DNA of 64,000 nt, taken from assembly GCA_963735175.1 (NCBI GenBank), contig CAVTJX010000019.1, positions 1 to 64,000 on the forward strand, read 5' to 3'. Shown here one piece after another: positions 1 to 9,389 of this stretch (its first letter is position 1; each line of letters starts with the position of its first letter). Source of the stretch: CAVTJX01 sp963735175. GTDB taxonomy: Bacteria; Electryoneota; RPQS01. A model generated the notes under the pieces. The model searched no databases. It was not told the origin of the DNA and saw only the letters and a program-made list of their open reading frames with translations. Both the position numbers and the translations under genes were made by a program.

Positions 1-1
1 C

Positions 2-142
2 TCAATTCTCGCCGGGGCGATTTTGCTCGATGAAATGTTTCACGCGCTCGCCATCACCGAGGGCACCGTCAGCGAACGCGGTTTACGCCATGGTCTTCTG
101 GCTGGCGAAGTTCGGGAAGCGCGGAACATAAGACAACTATAG
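2..142 (+). CDS. Ppx/GppA family phosphatase, C-terminal fragment
   Basis: Reading from base 2 gives the last 46 residues of a protein cut by the window edge, ending at TAG 140-142. The motif AGAILLDEMF followed by TVSERGLRHGLL matches the C-terminal end of the ASKHA-fold Ppx/GppA family (exopolyphosphatase or guanosine pentaphosphate phosphohydrolase), where the 'vS..glReG.l' signature closes the second lobe of short, roughly 300-residue members. Catalytic residues lie upstream of the window, so polyphosphate versus pppGpp specificity cannot be judged. The stop is 13 bases before the next start, so the following lipoprotein may be cotranscribed. The call rests on this short signature. Confidence 0.7.
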   Translation, partial: SILAGAILLDEMFHALAITEGTVSERGLRHGLLAGEVREARNIRQL

Positions 143-155
143 CGCGGAGGTCAGC

Positions 156-1197
156 ATGAAACGGTGGGTTTTCTGGCTGGCGGTGTTGGCGTTGACGGCG
201 GGAGTGATCTGCGGCTGTGATCCCGTTCCGCCGCATCACGATCCGTATACTGAACAGTCCGGTACGGAGCAGGTCTTCCTGCGCGATACCTACTTCTGGC
301 TTACCGATACCACAGTAACCGGCGACGGACGCGCCGCGGCAAACTATCGCGAGAGCTACCGTCATTACGAAAGCGGCAAGCCGGTGATGGTTCCCGAAGC
401 GCAACGCATCCGCAAACTCGAGGTCTGGCTGCAGCGCACGTGGTCGAACGATCTTGGATGTACCGAGTACACCGGATTTGCCACGACGCTCCAGCAATGG
501 GGCACCGGTTCGCAAACGGGGAGCGATTTTGTATCCGGCGAGTGGGCACTGCTTTCCGACACGTGCTTCGGTTACTATCACGGGTGGACGCTGGATTCGG
601 CGCGGGGCGTGCTCCGGCTGAACGATCCCTATGTGCTCCATTTTCATCCGGGCGCACTCTGCGGTGGCCTATTCGACAGCGGGTGGGGATACCTTTGGCA
701 CATTGGGCAACCGTCAGGATGAATTGCAACTGATCTTGCTGCGGGACCAACATTTCACGCCGCAGAGCGCCACGTGGAATTTGATGTTCCGCCACGTCTA
801 CGAACTCGAGATGGGCGCGGAGCCGGAGCGGTTGGACTTCCGGCTCAACCATCTCGACGATTCGTTGACGGAAAGCGCCACCCTGCCCGCGAGCACCGTG
901 GCCTATCTGGATTACCTGCGTCACGCACTGGTAACGCAGGACAGCCTGTTCGGGCATTCCGGTCCGGTCGGCTATGCGGAAGTGCATTTCCGCGATCTGA
1001 CGCCCTTCGATCCCTTGGGCTACTGGGAAGACGGCGCCTTTGTGCAAACCGATCTGGCCGCGCTGGAAACGCAAACGGGCCGCCCGTATCGCGCCCCGCA
1101 TCTCTACACACAGGTACCGCCCGCCGCTTATCCCTTCGATTGGGGCTTTCCCCCACGCTGGCGCCTGCGCTGGGTGAGCTGGCATGCGGGAATATAG
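156..1197 (+). CDS. Secreted lipoprotein of unknown function (frameshifted)
   Basis: Starts at ATG 156 after a GCGGAGG ribosome site. The N-terminus has a lipoprotein signal: MKRW, hydrophobic WLAVLALTAGVI, then the lipobox GCGC with the lipidated Cys at about residue 21. The reading frame changes near base 690. Before it the protein reads to ...FDSGWG; after it the other frame continues DTFGTLGNRQDEL and runs to TAG 1195-1197, giving about 347 residues in all. Composition is rich in aromatic and polar residues, as in beta-rich exported proteins, but no family is recognised. It is followed directly by another lipoprotein gene, so the two may form a small operon. The shift is probably a one-base sequencing indel. 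Confidence 0.65.
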
Positions 1198-1224
1198 TTG
1201 AACGTCGTTAACCGGGAGACGCTG

Positions 1225-2452
1225 TTGAAGTCACGGACGAACCGTCTGCTGCTGCTGGCTGTCATGGCCCTCGCGCTGGGGCTTGGGGGTTGCAAAAAAG
1301 ACAGCACCGCGCCCGAACCCACGCCGCCCTCGCTGGAACTACTCATCGCGCCCACGGCGCTGCTTTCGAATATCGACTCCTTCTACGTTTACTGGGTGAA
1401 GGTTACGGACGGCGAGGCGGATTCCGTGCAGTGCGTGGTGATGACGTGCCGCTGACGCGATTCCGGGCCGGTTCGCGCTCTTTGACGACGGCAATACGGA
1501 TTCACTGTGGGGTCCGGCCTTCGCCACGCCCACGTCTCACGACGTCACGCCGGGCAATGGCGTGTTCACGCGCGGCATCAACGCCCGGTTGCTGTCCGGC
1601 GGCGTGCCCGCGTCCTACATGCTGCAGTTCACTGCCCTGCGCGGCGGCGTGGCTGTGGCGAATGCCGACGTCAACGTGACGGTGCAGGACGCCGCGCCCT
1701 GTATCATCTCCTCCGTGCCCGCGCAGATGGCCTTTGCCACTTGCTTCGCGCCGCAGACGCTCGACGTCCACATCGCGCATTCGCCGGGCGACGTCGTCGA
1801 CAGCGTGTGGGTGAACCTGCTGAGCGGCACGGATCTGCTGAAGCGCACGCGCTTTGCGGCGCAGCAGGGCGACACGCTCTGGCGGCTCACGCTCGACCCG
1901 ACTTTCTTCGGTTGCGCGAGCGACATCAATTATACGCTGACCTACAACGCGCGCACCCGCTTTGGTTTCGCCTGCGAACAGACCGTGACGGGTGTCTCTT
2001 ACACGAATCAGTTGCCGCAAGTTTCTCAGTCAGTAATGCCCGATACAATTTTCCATCCAACGGTACCGGGCCTGGTGGATACCGTTGTGGTCACGGTCAA
2101 CTTGCAAGACTGCGAGCTGCAGGGCGACACGTTGTTTTATGGCGTGAAGTTCAGCATCCGCCGCCACGACCGCGTCAACTGGACCGATTCGCTGGCTTAT
2201 TTCCTGCGCGATGACGGCGTCGCGCCGGATTCCGTCGCGGGCAACGGAGTGTACTCTACCGGACTGACCTTCAACTATCAGGTGCCGGACTCACTCTACT
2301 ACTTCCGTTTCTATGCCATCGACTGCGCCGCGCCGTTTGATACGTCAGAATTCCTGATTGACAGTGTGCAATTCGCGCCGCATTCGGGAGCCCTGGTCGT
2401 ACGTAACGAGCCCGCCAGCGATGCACCCTTCGGCGTCATTCGTCCGCGTTAA
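1225..2452 (+). CDS. Secreted lipoprotein with Ig-like repeats, unknown function (frameshifted)
   Basis: The best start is TTG 1225, six bases after CGGGAG; a TTG at 1198 directly abuts the previous stop but has no ribosome site. The signal KSRTNRLLLLAVMALALGL is followed by lipobox LGGC, so the product is probably membrane-anchored. The frame shifts near 1440-1455 and continues to the stop at 2450-2452, giving about 408 residues. The body contains alternating beta-strand segments such as VVTVNLQDCELQGDTLFYGVKF and a stretch RDDGVAPDSVAGNGVYST that resembles calcium-loop or Ig-like modules of surface lipoproteins. No enzymatic motif is seen. Confidence 0.6.
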
Positions 2453-2490
2453 TTCCGTTTCAAATTTCTCATTTCTAATTTGTCATTTCC

Positions 2491-4096
2491 ATGAAACTTT
2501 CCCTAAGTGTTACGCTGGCGATGGTTCTGCTTGCTTCGTACGCCTCCGCCCAGTATGCGCCGCAGAGTTACAGCCTGCCGGGCAGTGGCGCGCTTGACGA
2601 CGCCACACCTGAGCCGCGCCTTGTCAGCAATGTGATCATTGACATCGTGGCCACCGACTCGCCCGACACGAACTGGATCGGCGCCGGCGAGGGCCTCGCC
2701 CGCGTTCTCTGGCGTGACCGCGACAACACCGTCGAACTCGCTGAGTTTCGAAAGTTACCGCGAAGGGCAGGGGGTGGGCAAGGGCGGCGCCAGCGGCATC
2801 CTCTGGACCGACTCCATTCTCTGGGCGTCGTTTGCGTTTGATACCAGCGTCGGCATCTCCGGCGCGGGCGGCGGCCTGGCCTACAGCCGCGACGACGGCG
2901 TGAGTTGGACGCGCGTGCCGCAGCCCCGCGACCGCCACCGCGGCCCGCTGGGACCCACGGGCTTCGACCCTGTGCTCGGCTACTGGCCCACAACGACCAA
3001 CGTCGATAACATCACCTACGACATCGCGCTCTCCGACAGCTTCGTGTGGATCGCAAGCAAGGGCGGTGGCTTGCGCCGTCATGCCTATGCCGCCGATTAC
3101 ACCGATTACAACAACGACACCACCGGCTGGCTGGTCGTCGATTCGCTCGTGCTGGAAACTACCGGCGATACGCTGCTCTTCCATCCGGGCGATCCGGCGG
3201 CGGGTCTCATTCATCGTCCCTTCAGTGTGATCTACGCCGAAGGCGCAGTCTGGGCGGGCACGGCGGCGGGCATTATCAAGAGCACCAACAACGGCCGCAC
3301 GTGGCGCAACTTCACCGCCCAGAATAGCGGCATGACCGGCAATTTTGTAACGGCCCTCGGCTATCAGGAAACCACGCACACTGTGTGGGCGGCCACGTGG
3401 CGCGCCGAAAACCTGAGCGAATACTACGCCGTTTCCAAGACCACCGACGGCGGCGCGACCTGGAGCGCGAGCCTCACGCCCGCGCAGATCGCCCAGGCCC
3501 TCGGCCACGAGGACATCGCCCGCGCCCACGGCTTCGCCTTTAACGACACGGTCGTTTATGTCTGCGATGACCTCGGCCTGTGGAAATCCGTTGATGGCGG
3601 CGCGAATTGGGATCTCGCCGATGTCAGCGATCCTATACACGGTGTTCGCGACGTGCAGAGTGGCGCCCGCTTTTTTGAAGCGCAAACCTACGCCGCGCTC
3701 GTGGATTCGGCGCATCGCCTCTGGGTCGGCGGCGTCAACGGCCTCGGCGTCAGCCGCGACAATGGCGCTACCTGGGACGTGGTGCAAGCGCATCTTGCGC
3801 TCACCAACGGCGAACGCTCCGTCGATACCTACGCCGCGCCCACGCCCTGGTCGCCGCAGCGTTTCCGCCCCGTGTGGTTCTGGTACACCACCACCGGCGG
3901 CGACGTGCAGGTTACCATCTACGACTTCGCCCTGAGCAAGGTTGTGGAACTGCCCACGGTCTCGCGCGGCCCGGGCGAGCAGTACGAAACGTGGGACGGC
4001 CGCAAGGACGGCAGCATCGTCGCCAACGGCACGTATTTCTACAAAATCGCCAAGCCCGGCGGCGACGTCTGGGGCAAGCTCATCGTGCTGGACTAA
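2491..4096 (+). CDS. Exported Asp-box/BNR propeller protein with FlgD-like C-terminal domain (frameshifted)
   Basis: ATG 2491 follows an AT-rich tract with no clear Shine-Dalgarno sequence. A signal peptide (MKLSLSVTLAMVLLASYASAQ) is followed by repeated sialidase-type Asp-boxes: SRDDGVSWTR, STNNGRTWRN, TTDGGATWSA, SVDGGANWDL and SRDNGATWDV, each expected to sit on a turn of a beta-propeller. The last 65 residues (VQVTIYDF...ETWDGRKDG...GTYFYKI...GKLIVLD) match the FlgD-Ig/T9SS-type carboxy module. The frame changes near 2735-2750, so the reconstructed length is about 535 residues. The next gene, PorV/PorQ-like, starts only 11 bases after the stop, which suggests cotranscription and supports T9SS-dependent export. 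The ligand is unknown. Confidence 0.75.
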
Positions 4097-4107
4097 GGAG
4101 CTAAACC

Positions 4108-5076
4108 ATGAAAAAAATACTTCTCCTGGCTGCGCTCCTCGCCTTCGCCGCATCTGCCTACGCTGACACCAATGGCGGACTCGGCGGCGCGTTCGGCCGC
4201 ATCGGCGCCGGGGCGCGCGCCAAAGCCCTCGGCAATGCCTACACCGGACTCGGCGCGGGCACCTCTGCGATCTACTTCAACGCCGGCGCGCTGCCCTTTT
4301 TAGGCGGGCCGCAATTTGCCGCCACCACCTCGCGCATGGCCCTCGACCGCCGCCTCGACTACCTCGCCTTCGCCGCACCCGTCAAGCCCAAGGCCGGCCC
4401 GGAAAAGCGCGCCGTCAACGCGGGCGTGGGCCTCGGCTGGCTGCACGCCGGCGTGGGCGACATCGACGCCCGCGATTTCGACGGCAACCCGCTCGACAAA
4501 ATCGACCAGTCTTCCAATCTCTTTTTGTTTTCCTTCGGCATTCAGTTCCACGAAAAGTTCGGCGCGGGTTTAACGGCCAAGGTGATCTACGAAACCTTCG
4601 GCAAGATCGGCAACGAGAACAAGTCCATCAACGGCGACGGCTTCGGTGTCGACTTCGGCGCCTTTGCCAAGCCCATCGAGCACCTCACCCTCGGCGCGCA
4701 ACTCAAAGACGTCGGCGCGCAGACGACGTGGAACACGTCCGAATATTGGGCACAGGGCGCGTCGAAAACCGACAAATGGCCGCTCGTCTATCGCCTCGGC
4801 GCGGCTTACGAACGCAGCGGTTTGACCGGCGTCGTCGACATGGAAAACAGCGCCGAAAACGATCTGCGATTGCACGCGGGTCTCGAAGGCGCGCTGCCGA
4901 TTTCCGAAAAGCAGAGTGTCGCCGGCCGGATCGGCATCGACGATGGCGCTCCCACCTTCGGCGTGGGTCTCGGCTTCACCGTCTGGAAACTGAAGAGCGT
5001 CCTCGACTTCACGTACGTCCTCGAAAACATCGCCCCCGACGACGCCCTCGTGGTCAGTTGGGGCCTTGAATTCTAA
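4108..5076 (+). CDS. PorV/PorQ family outer-membrane beta-barrel protein
   Basis: Intact, 322 residues, with a strong ribosome site (AAGGAG) before ATG 4108. Signal peptide MKKILLLAALLAFAASAYA. The N-terminal block GGAFGRIGAGARAKALGNAYTG followed by IYFNAGALPFL is the hallmark of the PorV/PorQ (UPF0164) family, whose members are FadL-like barrels that receive T9SS cargo at the outer membrane and deliver it to the sorting machinery. The C-terminus ends in alternating hydrophobic residues and Phe (VVSWGLEF), the usual barrel end. It lies between a cargo-like propeller protein and a second family member, so a role in T9SS export is a reasonable inference. Core T9SS genes (porK, L, M, N, sprA) are not in the window. 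Confidence 0.85.
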   Translation: MKKILLLAALLAFAASAYADTNGGLGGAFGRIGAGARAKALGNAYTGLGAGTSAIYFNAGALPFLGGPQFAATTSRMALDRRLDYLAFAAPVKPKAGPEKRAVNAGVGLGWLHAGVGDIDARDFDGNPLDKIDQSSNLFLFSFGIQFHEKFGAGLTAKVIYETFGKIGNENKSINGDGFGVDFGAFAKPIEHLTLGAQLKDVGAQTTWNTSEYWAQGASKTDKWPLVYRLGAAYERSGLTGVVDMENSAENDLRLHAGLEGALPISEKQSVAGRIGIDDGAPTFGVGLGFTVWKLKSVLDFTYVLENIAPDDALVVSWGLEF

Positions 5077-5083
5077 TCCCGGA

Positions 5084-5121
5084 TCTGTGCAGGGGCGGGA
5101 CTTAGACCCGCCCGTTTCTCC
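5084..5121 (+). terminator. Palindromic GGGCGGG...CCCGCCC hairpin between PorV/PorQ genes
   Basis: The sequence AGGGGCGGGACTTAGACCCGCC forms a 7-bp GC stem followed by GTTTCTCC. It could be a weak terminator, but the same palindrome with 'TAGGGGCGGG' recurs at about 13716 and 19854, so it also belongs to a dispersed repeat family. Confidence 0.5.
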
Positions 5122-5132
5122 CTGAGAAATAT

Positions 5133-6023
5133 ATGAAAACCTTTCTGATCACCCTCTGTGTCCTGCTGCTGTTGTTCGCCGGCTCCGCCTTCGCCGCCAC
5201 CGGTCTCGCCTTTCTTGAGATCCCCGTCGGCGCGCGCGAAACCGCGTTGGGCGGCGCGGGCGCGGCCCTCGTCACCGGGCCGACGTCGGCAACGTTCAAC
5301 CCGGCGGCGGTGGCCTTCACGCCGCGCAGCGCCGTCCTCATGCTCAACAAGCATTTCGCCGACACCCGCGCGCAGTTTATCGGCTTCACCGTGCGCCGCG
5401 GCAATTTTGCGCTCTCGCCGCATTTCTGGGGCACGCGCGTTTCCGATATTGAATTCCGCGAAGCTGCCACTCGCAATCCGATCTCGAGCTTTGATGCGAT
5501 CAGTTCCGCCGCCGGCGCCAGCGTGGCCTGTGCCCTCAGTGACCGCCTCGCCATCGGCGCGACCGCCCATTACCTCTATCAGAAAATCCACGTCGAGGCG
5601 TCCGACGGTTGGGGCGTCGACGCCGGTGTGCTGGCGCGAAATGTTGTGCAGGGCGTCTCTTTGGGTGCCGCCGTGCAGCACATGGGCAAGATGAGCCGCT
5701 TCATCGGCCAGTCGCCGAATATGCCCGTGACGCTCCGCGCGGGCGCCGCGTACGAACGCGACTTCGCCGGTATTGGTACATTTATGGTTACCGCGGACGG
5801 GCAGACCGTGCGCGATAACACGCCGCTCATTCACGGCGGCCTCGAGTATCGCGCGCCCAATTACGTCGCGCTGCGCGCGGGCTGGGTGGACGGGCTCGAC
5901 ACGCAGAACATTTCCGCGGGCTTTGGCCTGTATTTCAAGAGCGTTCGCGTCGATTACGCCTTCATTCCCTATCGCGAAAACTTCGGAGACGGACACCGCT
6001 TTTCGGTGGCGCTGGATATTTAG
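5133..6023 (+). CDS. PorV/PorQ family outer-membrane protein, second copy
   Basis: Intact, 296 residues. The signal peptide MKTFLITLCVLLLLFAGSAFA is followed by the family signature LEIPVGARETALGGAGAA and ATFNPAAVAF, the same 'G.GaRa.alGgA..A ... NPA.l' pattern as in the upstream paralogue. The remainder alternates hydrophobic strands and ends in the barrel-like RFSVALDI. The two copies are divergent, not a recent duplication, which suggests different cargo or partner sets (PorV-like versus PorQ-like). The start codon is preceded by an AT-rich GAGAAATAT stretch and only a weak ribosome site. Confidence 0.83.
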   Translation: MKTFLITLCVLLLLFAGSAFAATGLAFLEIPVGARETALGGAGAALVTGPTSATFNPAAVAFTPRSAVLMLNKHFADTRAQFIGFTVRRGNFALSPHFWGTRVSDIEFREAATRNPISSFDAISSAAGASVACALSDRLAIGATAHYLYQKIHVEASDGWGVDAGVLARNVVQGVSLGAAVQHMGKMSRFIGQSPNMPVTLRAGAAYERDFAGIGTFMVTADGQTVRDNTPLIHGGLEYRAPNYVALRAGWVDGLDTQNISAGFGLYFKSVRVDYAFIPYRENFGDGHRFSVALDI

Positions 6024-6216
6024 TCTTTTCAAATAACGCGCTGCGGCGCGTCACTTTGCGGCTTACGTGTGCCTACTCCGGCGCGCGTCCGGCGATTTTG
6101 CGGCTTCCACTGGGCTTCTCGGCACGGGTGTCGAAGCCGTTTGCGTTTTGGCTTTGCATGGTCGCTGAACCACGCCGCCGGCGAGGGTGCTGGTGGTCAA
6201 GCACGGAGGATCCTTC

Positions 6217-8343
6217 ATGCATAAGTTGCACACTTTTTTCCTCGGCAGTCTGCTGCTGGCTTACCCCGCTTTGCTTCTGGCGGGCTGGCAATGGCAGAAT
6301 CCACTGCCGCAAGGAAATGCGCTGCGGGATGTGGCGTTCGTCAACGCCAGCGAGGGTTTCGCGGTGGGTGCGTGCGGGACGATTCTCCATACCACAGACG
6401 GCGGGCTGAACTGGCAAAACATGGTTAGCCCGTCCACGGCGCTGCTCTGCCGGATTACAGCTCTTGATGCCGAGCACGTCTGGGTCGTCGGCATTGATGG
6501 CACGATTCTCTTTGGCGGAGCGAACACTCCCTGGGAGCTTCAGACCAGTGGCACCCTCCGCGAATTGCGGGGTGTCAGCTTCGTCAATCCGCTGCGCGGC
6601 TGGGTCGTTGGTGGCGTTGGAACGGTGCTGATGACCACTGACGGCGGCGAAACGTGGAGCGGGGATGACAGTGTGCAAGTTGGCAGCTATCCAATGGCAG
6701 AAGATCTCCTTGGCGTGCATTTTGTAGACGATTCGACGGGCTGGGCCGTGGGCGGTTATTCCTACAATGATCGTGCAGTGGTACTGAAGACGACCGACGG
6801 CGGTTTGACTTGGTCTTCCCACAACTACTCGATTAACGGATGGCTGGCCGACGTGTACTTCACCGATGCCACGCACGGCTGGGCCGTGGGCCGCGAAGAT
6901 TTTTCCAGCGCCCTGATTCTGCGCACGACGAACGGCACGACATGGAGTACGCCGGCGCAGGGTGTCCCCAGTCAACCGCTCCGTGCGGTCTTCTTTGCCG
7001 ACACGTCGCACGGTTGGGCCATCGGGCACGCGGGTGTATTTATTCACACAAATGACGGCGGCCTCCACTGGTCTGGAAGTTCACTGGATACCACGCTGCG
7101 CCTCGATGGCCTCTCCGTGGCGGACGGCACACTGTTGGCGGTGGGCGATGGCGGCGCGATTTTCCAGGCTGCCCATGCCGACAGCGAATGGGCACGGCAG
7201 GATCATGGCGGCCGCTACGCGCTGAGTTCCATCGCCTTTGCCACGCCGGAGGTCGGCTACGCCGTCGCCGCCAACGGCTGTGCGCTGCGTACCACCAACG
7301 GCGGCGCGGTTTGGCTGCCGGATCTATCCGATTCCGGTCATGCCATGGCGGCAGTGTGTTTTATCGACGCGCTCAGCGGCTGGAAAATCGGCTATAATGC
7401 GCGCTTTGAAAAGACCACGGATGGCGGCGCTACCTGGTCTGTCGTCCACGAGGAGGGCGGCATCTTCAACGATGTTCAGTTTGTAAATGATCGCCACGGC
7501 TGGGTGGTGGGCAATAATGGTGAAATGCTGTACACGAGAGACGGCGGCGATTCGTGGGGTCAGTATACCGACGGTGAGTACACGTTTCTCAGCGCGGTCT
7601 GGATGTTGGATTCCAGCCGCGCCTTCGTGGCAGGCGGCGGCGGCGCCATCTTTTATACCGCGGACGGGGGAAATATCTGGCAGCCGCAACTTTCCGGAAC
7701 AAACGAACCGCTGCGCGATATCACCTTCGTCACGGACGCGCTGGGCTGGGCCGTGGGCGATAACGGCACAATCGTCCATACCACCAACGGCGGCGAGACC
7801 TGGGCTGAGCAAAGCAGCGGCACGGAGGCCTTCGCTTCGAGCGGTGGCCTTTGCCGACGCCGAACTTGGCTGGACCGCGGGCGCCAACGGTACCCTGCTG
7901 CACACCTGGAACGGCGGCGCGACGTGGGTGCCGGATACCAGCCGCGCGTCCGCAAACTTTACCGGTTTGGCCCGGGCCGCCAATGGCCGCGTCTGGGTTT
8001 GTGGCGGCGATGGCACGATCCTCTCACTTCGCGATTTCGAGAGCATTCGACGCGCTTCCCGATCCGTTCATTTTTCACCCTTCGTCCTTCACCCTGGCGG
8101 CCTACCCGAATCCCTTTAATCCCTCTACCGCGTTGGCTTTCACATTGTCCGTGGCGGGTCACGTCACGCTCGCCCGTGTATGATCTCACCGGCCGCAGGA
8201 TTACGACGCTGGCCGATAATGTGCTCACCGCGGGTCAGCACGTGGTTTCGTTGGATGCTTCGGACTGGCCGAGCGGCCTCTACTTTGCCCGCCTCAGCGG
8301 ACCGTCCTCCTCCGTCACGCACAAGCTTGTGCTGCTGAAATAA
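6217..8343 (+). CDS. YCF48-like propeller protein with T9SS C-terminal sorting domain (three frameshifts)
   Basis: ATG 6217 follows GGAGG at a good distance, and a signal peptide (MHKLHTFFLGSLLLAYPALLLA) begins there. The mature protein opens with GWQWQNPLPQGN and then repeats 'gWavG..GtilhTtDGG.tW' about a dozen times (HTTDGGLNWQN, MTTDGGETWS, HTNDGGLHWS and so on), the YCF48/BNR-like propeller pattern. The frame shifts near 7840, 8055 and 8170. Joined, the end reads ...AAYPNPFNPSTALAFTL, then VYDLTGRRITTLAD, then SGLYFARLSG, then THKLVLLK, a textbook T9SS type A sorting module. The paralogue at 23809 is intact and has the same architecture, so these shifts are probably sequencing errors. 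A secreted, surface-attached role is inferred. Confidence 0.8.
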   Translation: MHKLHTFFLGSLLLAYPALLLAGWQWQNPLPQGNALRDVAFVNASEGFAVGACGTILHTTDGGLNWQNMVSPSTALLCRITALDAEHVWVVGIDGTILFGGANTPWELQTSGTLRELRGVSFVNPLRGWVVGGVGTVLMTTDGGETWSGDDSVQVGSYPMAEDLLGVHFVDDSTGWAVGGYSYNDRAVVLKTTDGGLTWSSHNYSINGWLADVYFTDATHGWAVGREDFSSALILRTTNGTTWSTPAQGVPSQPLRAVFFADTSHGWAIGHAGVFIHTNDGGLHWSGSSLDTTLRLDGLSVADGTLLAVGDGGAIFQAAHADSEWARQDHGGRYALSSIAFATPEVGYAVAANGCALRTTNGGAVWLPDLSDSGHAMAAVCFIDALSGWKIGYNARFEKTTDGGATWSVVHEEGGIFNDVQFVNDRHGWVVGNNGEMLYTRDGGDSWGQYTDGEYTFLSAVWMLDSSRAFVAGGGGAIFYTADGGNIWQPQLSGTNEPLRDITFVTDALGWAVGDNGTIVHTTNGGETWAEQSSGTEAFASSGGLCRRRTWLDRGRQRYPAAHLERRRDVGAGYQPRVRKLYRFGPGRQWPRLGLWRRWHDPLTSRFREHSTRFPIRSFFTLRPSPWRPTRIPLIPLPRWLSHCPWRVTSRSPVYDLTGRRITTLADNVLTAGQHVVSLDASDWPSGLYFARLSGPSSSVTHKLVLLK

Positions 8344-8587
8344 CATCGGAATGCAGCCCCCACTTTGGGTTGTTGGCGCACGTGGCCTTGCCCGCACGTC
8401 GCCGCCGCTCCGGCAGAACCGTCCTTCGCGACCGCTGACGGAAGGCAATCCACAGCAGCCGGATTGAACCTTGGGTGACCGCAGATTCCCGTATTGGGGG
8501 AGGCATGAGTAAGTCTGAGTACGCGCGAGATAGTGTAGGATGATGAAAAATTCGTTCGATTAATCGACTCGTCAGTCTGATTTGTGC
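8344..8587. other. Intergenic region with no recognisable gene
   Basis: No open frame with family resemblance is visible between the T9SS protein and the promoter at 8588. The only notable pieces are a GC-rich stretch at 8375-8450 and the small palindrome CGATTAATCG near 8558. Confidence 0.5.
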
Positions 8588-8616
8588 TTGCTTTTTCCTT
8601 TGTCCTTTCGTATACT
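8588..8616 (+). promoter_or_regulatory. Sigma-70-like promoter of the 8.6 kb RNA element
   Basis: TTGCTT (8588-8593), a 17-base spacer and TATACT (8611-8616) make a near-consensus -35/-10 pair. The predicted start at about 8622 falls directly before the first hairpin of the RNA element. Confidence 0.6.
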
Positions 8617-8621
8617 TACAG

Positions 8622-8769
8622 CACCTGTCCGACGCGAAGACAGGTTTCGGTTTCAGAAACCGAGAGGAGGTGGTCCCATGAGTTCATGGCCACGGAGGTC
8701 CGACGCTTAACCGCGTGCGGACTAAAGTTGTCGCAAGGGCTCGCTGACGAGGTCAGCGGGCTCTTTTTT
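8622..8769 (+). ncRNA. Compact structured RNA, class unknown, with a 10-codon ORF
   Basis: About 148 bases between a promoter and an intrinsic terminator. Hairpins visible in order: ACCTGTC/GACAGGT (8623-8629 with 8639-8645); TCGGTTT/AAACCGA (8647-8653 with 8657-8663); a bulged GTGG..CATG/CATG.CCAC (8670-8680 with 8685-8693); GTCCGACGC/GCGTgCGGAC (8698-8706 with 8713-8722); then the terminator. GTCCGACGC also occurs at 8627-8635, so the 3' arm could pair with either copy. A strong GAGGAGGTGG site precedes ATG 8678, which opens a 10-codon frame (MSSWPRRSDA, stop 8708-8710) whose start codon sits inside hairpin three. It may be a small RNA or a leader for the downstream DinB-like gene. It does not fit 6S, SRP RNA or tmRNA as far as can be seen by eye. 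Confidence 0.5.
8737..8769 (+). terminator. Strong intrinsic terminator
   Basis: A 12-pair stem (8737-8748 with 8752-8763, including two G-U pairs), a GAG loop and a run of six T. It ends the structured RNA 59 bases before the next start codon. Confidence 0.85.
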
Positions 8770-8827
8770 GCTTTTCTGGCGAGAGCTCGTTATCTTCTGA
8801 TCATGGCCGCAATATGGGAGCTTTCGG

Positions 8828-9325
8828 ATGATCCGCGAAGAATTCCTGACCGCCGCTGAAATCGCCTTCGAGCGGCTTATGACGCCTACTCGGGGCATCC
8901 GTCCTGAGCTCATGGAGGAACCTATGCTCGCGGGCGCCTGGTCGCTCAAGGATCTGGCCGCGCACTTCGCCGCCTGGAACAGCTTGGTGATCCGCGCCCT
9001 GGAGGAGATCAATCAGGGCCGCGCTTTCGACTGGACACCCTACGCGGATTGGGACGCGCAGAATCGTGCCGCGGTGGAGCGCCGGCAGGCGCATTCTCTC
9101 AAGCATGTACTCAGCGAATTGCGGATCACGCACTCGGCCATCATGGAAGCTGTGCGCCGTGTCCCCGATGACCGGCTCTATGAAGATGGCGAAATCCCCC
9201 ACTGGCTCCTCGAGTGTACCATCCTGCACTACACCCACCACACCCCCGCCGTCGAAGCCTGGGCTGAACGCCTGAAGCATGAAGGCCAAACCGGAACCAA
9301 TGATCTCCCTGTTAAGCAGGGCTGA
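8828..9325 (+). CDS. DinB/ClbS-like four-helix-bundle protein
   Basis: Intact, 165 residues, with ATG 8828 preceded by GGGAG. The segment AWSLKDLAAHFAAWNSLVIRALEEINQGR matches the ClbS/DfsB/DinB superfamily, which begins with a helix bearing the 'W..KDl.aHi..W' motif. Further histidines in HYTHHTPAVEAW at the C-terminal helix fit the family's metal or substrate pocket. Relatives include the ClbS colibactin-resistance protein and thiol-dependent metalloenzymes, but the substrate cannot be inferred here. It follows the structured RNA and its terminator, so it probably has its own transcript or depends on read-through. No partner gene is adjacent. Confidence 0.7.
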   Translation: MIREEFLTAAEIAFERLMTPTRGIRPELMEEPMLAGAWSLKDLAAHFAAWNSLVIRALEEINQGRAFDWTPYADWDAQNRAAVERRQAHSLKHVLSELRITHSAIMEAVRRVPDDRLYEDGEIPHWLLECTILHYTHHTPAVEAWAERLKHEGQTGTNDLPVKQG

Positions 9326-9389
9326 GGGAAAGCGCCCTCAAAATTCTGGACGAGCCGGGTTGGGCCCTGACCCCCGGAAATAAAAAAAC

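Noticed and set aside
2636..4153. Long minus-strand open frame of about 505 codons
   Set aside because: Antisense to the Asp-box propeller gene, whose plus-strand frame has signal peptide, repeats and sorting domain. High GC removes stops on the complementary frame; the translation is low-complexity and matches nothing.
8622..8769. Possible 6S RNA, SRP RNA, tmRNA or CsrB-like RNA
   Set aside because: No long central bubble (6S), no GGAA-capped helix 8 (SRP), no tRNA-like ends (tmRNA). A few GGA motifs exist but not in regular loops (CsrB).
8584..8859. 91-codon plus-strand frame covering the RNA element
   Set aside because: It runs through the promoter, hairpins and terminator and into the DinB-like gene in another frame; it has no ribosome site.
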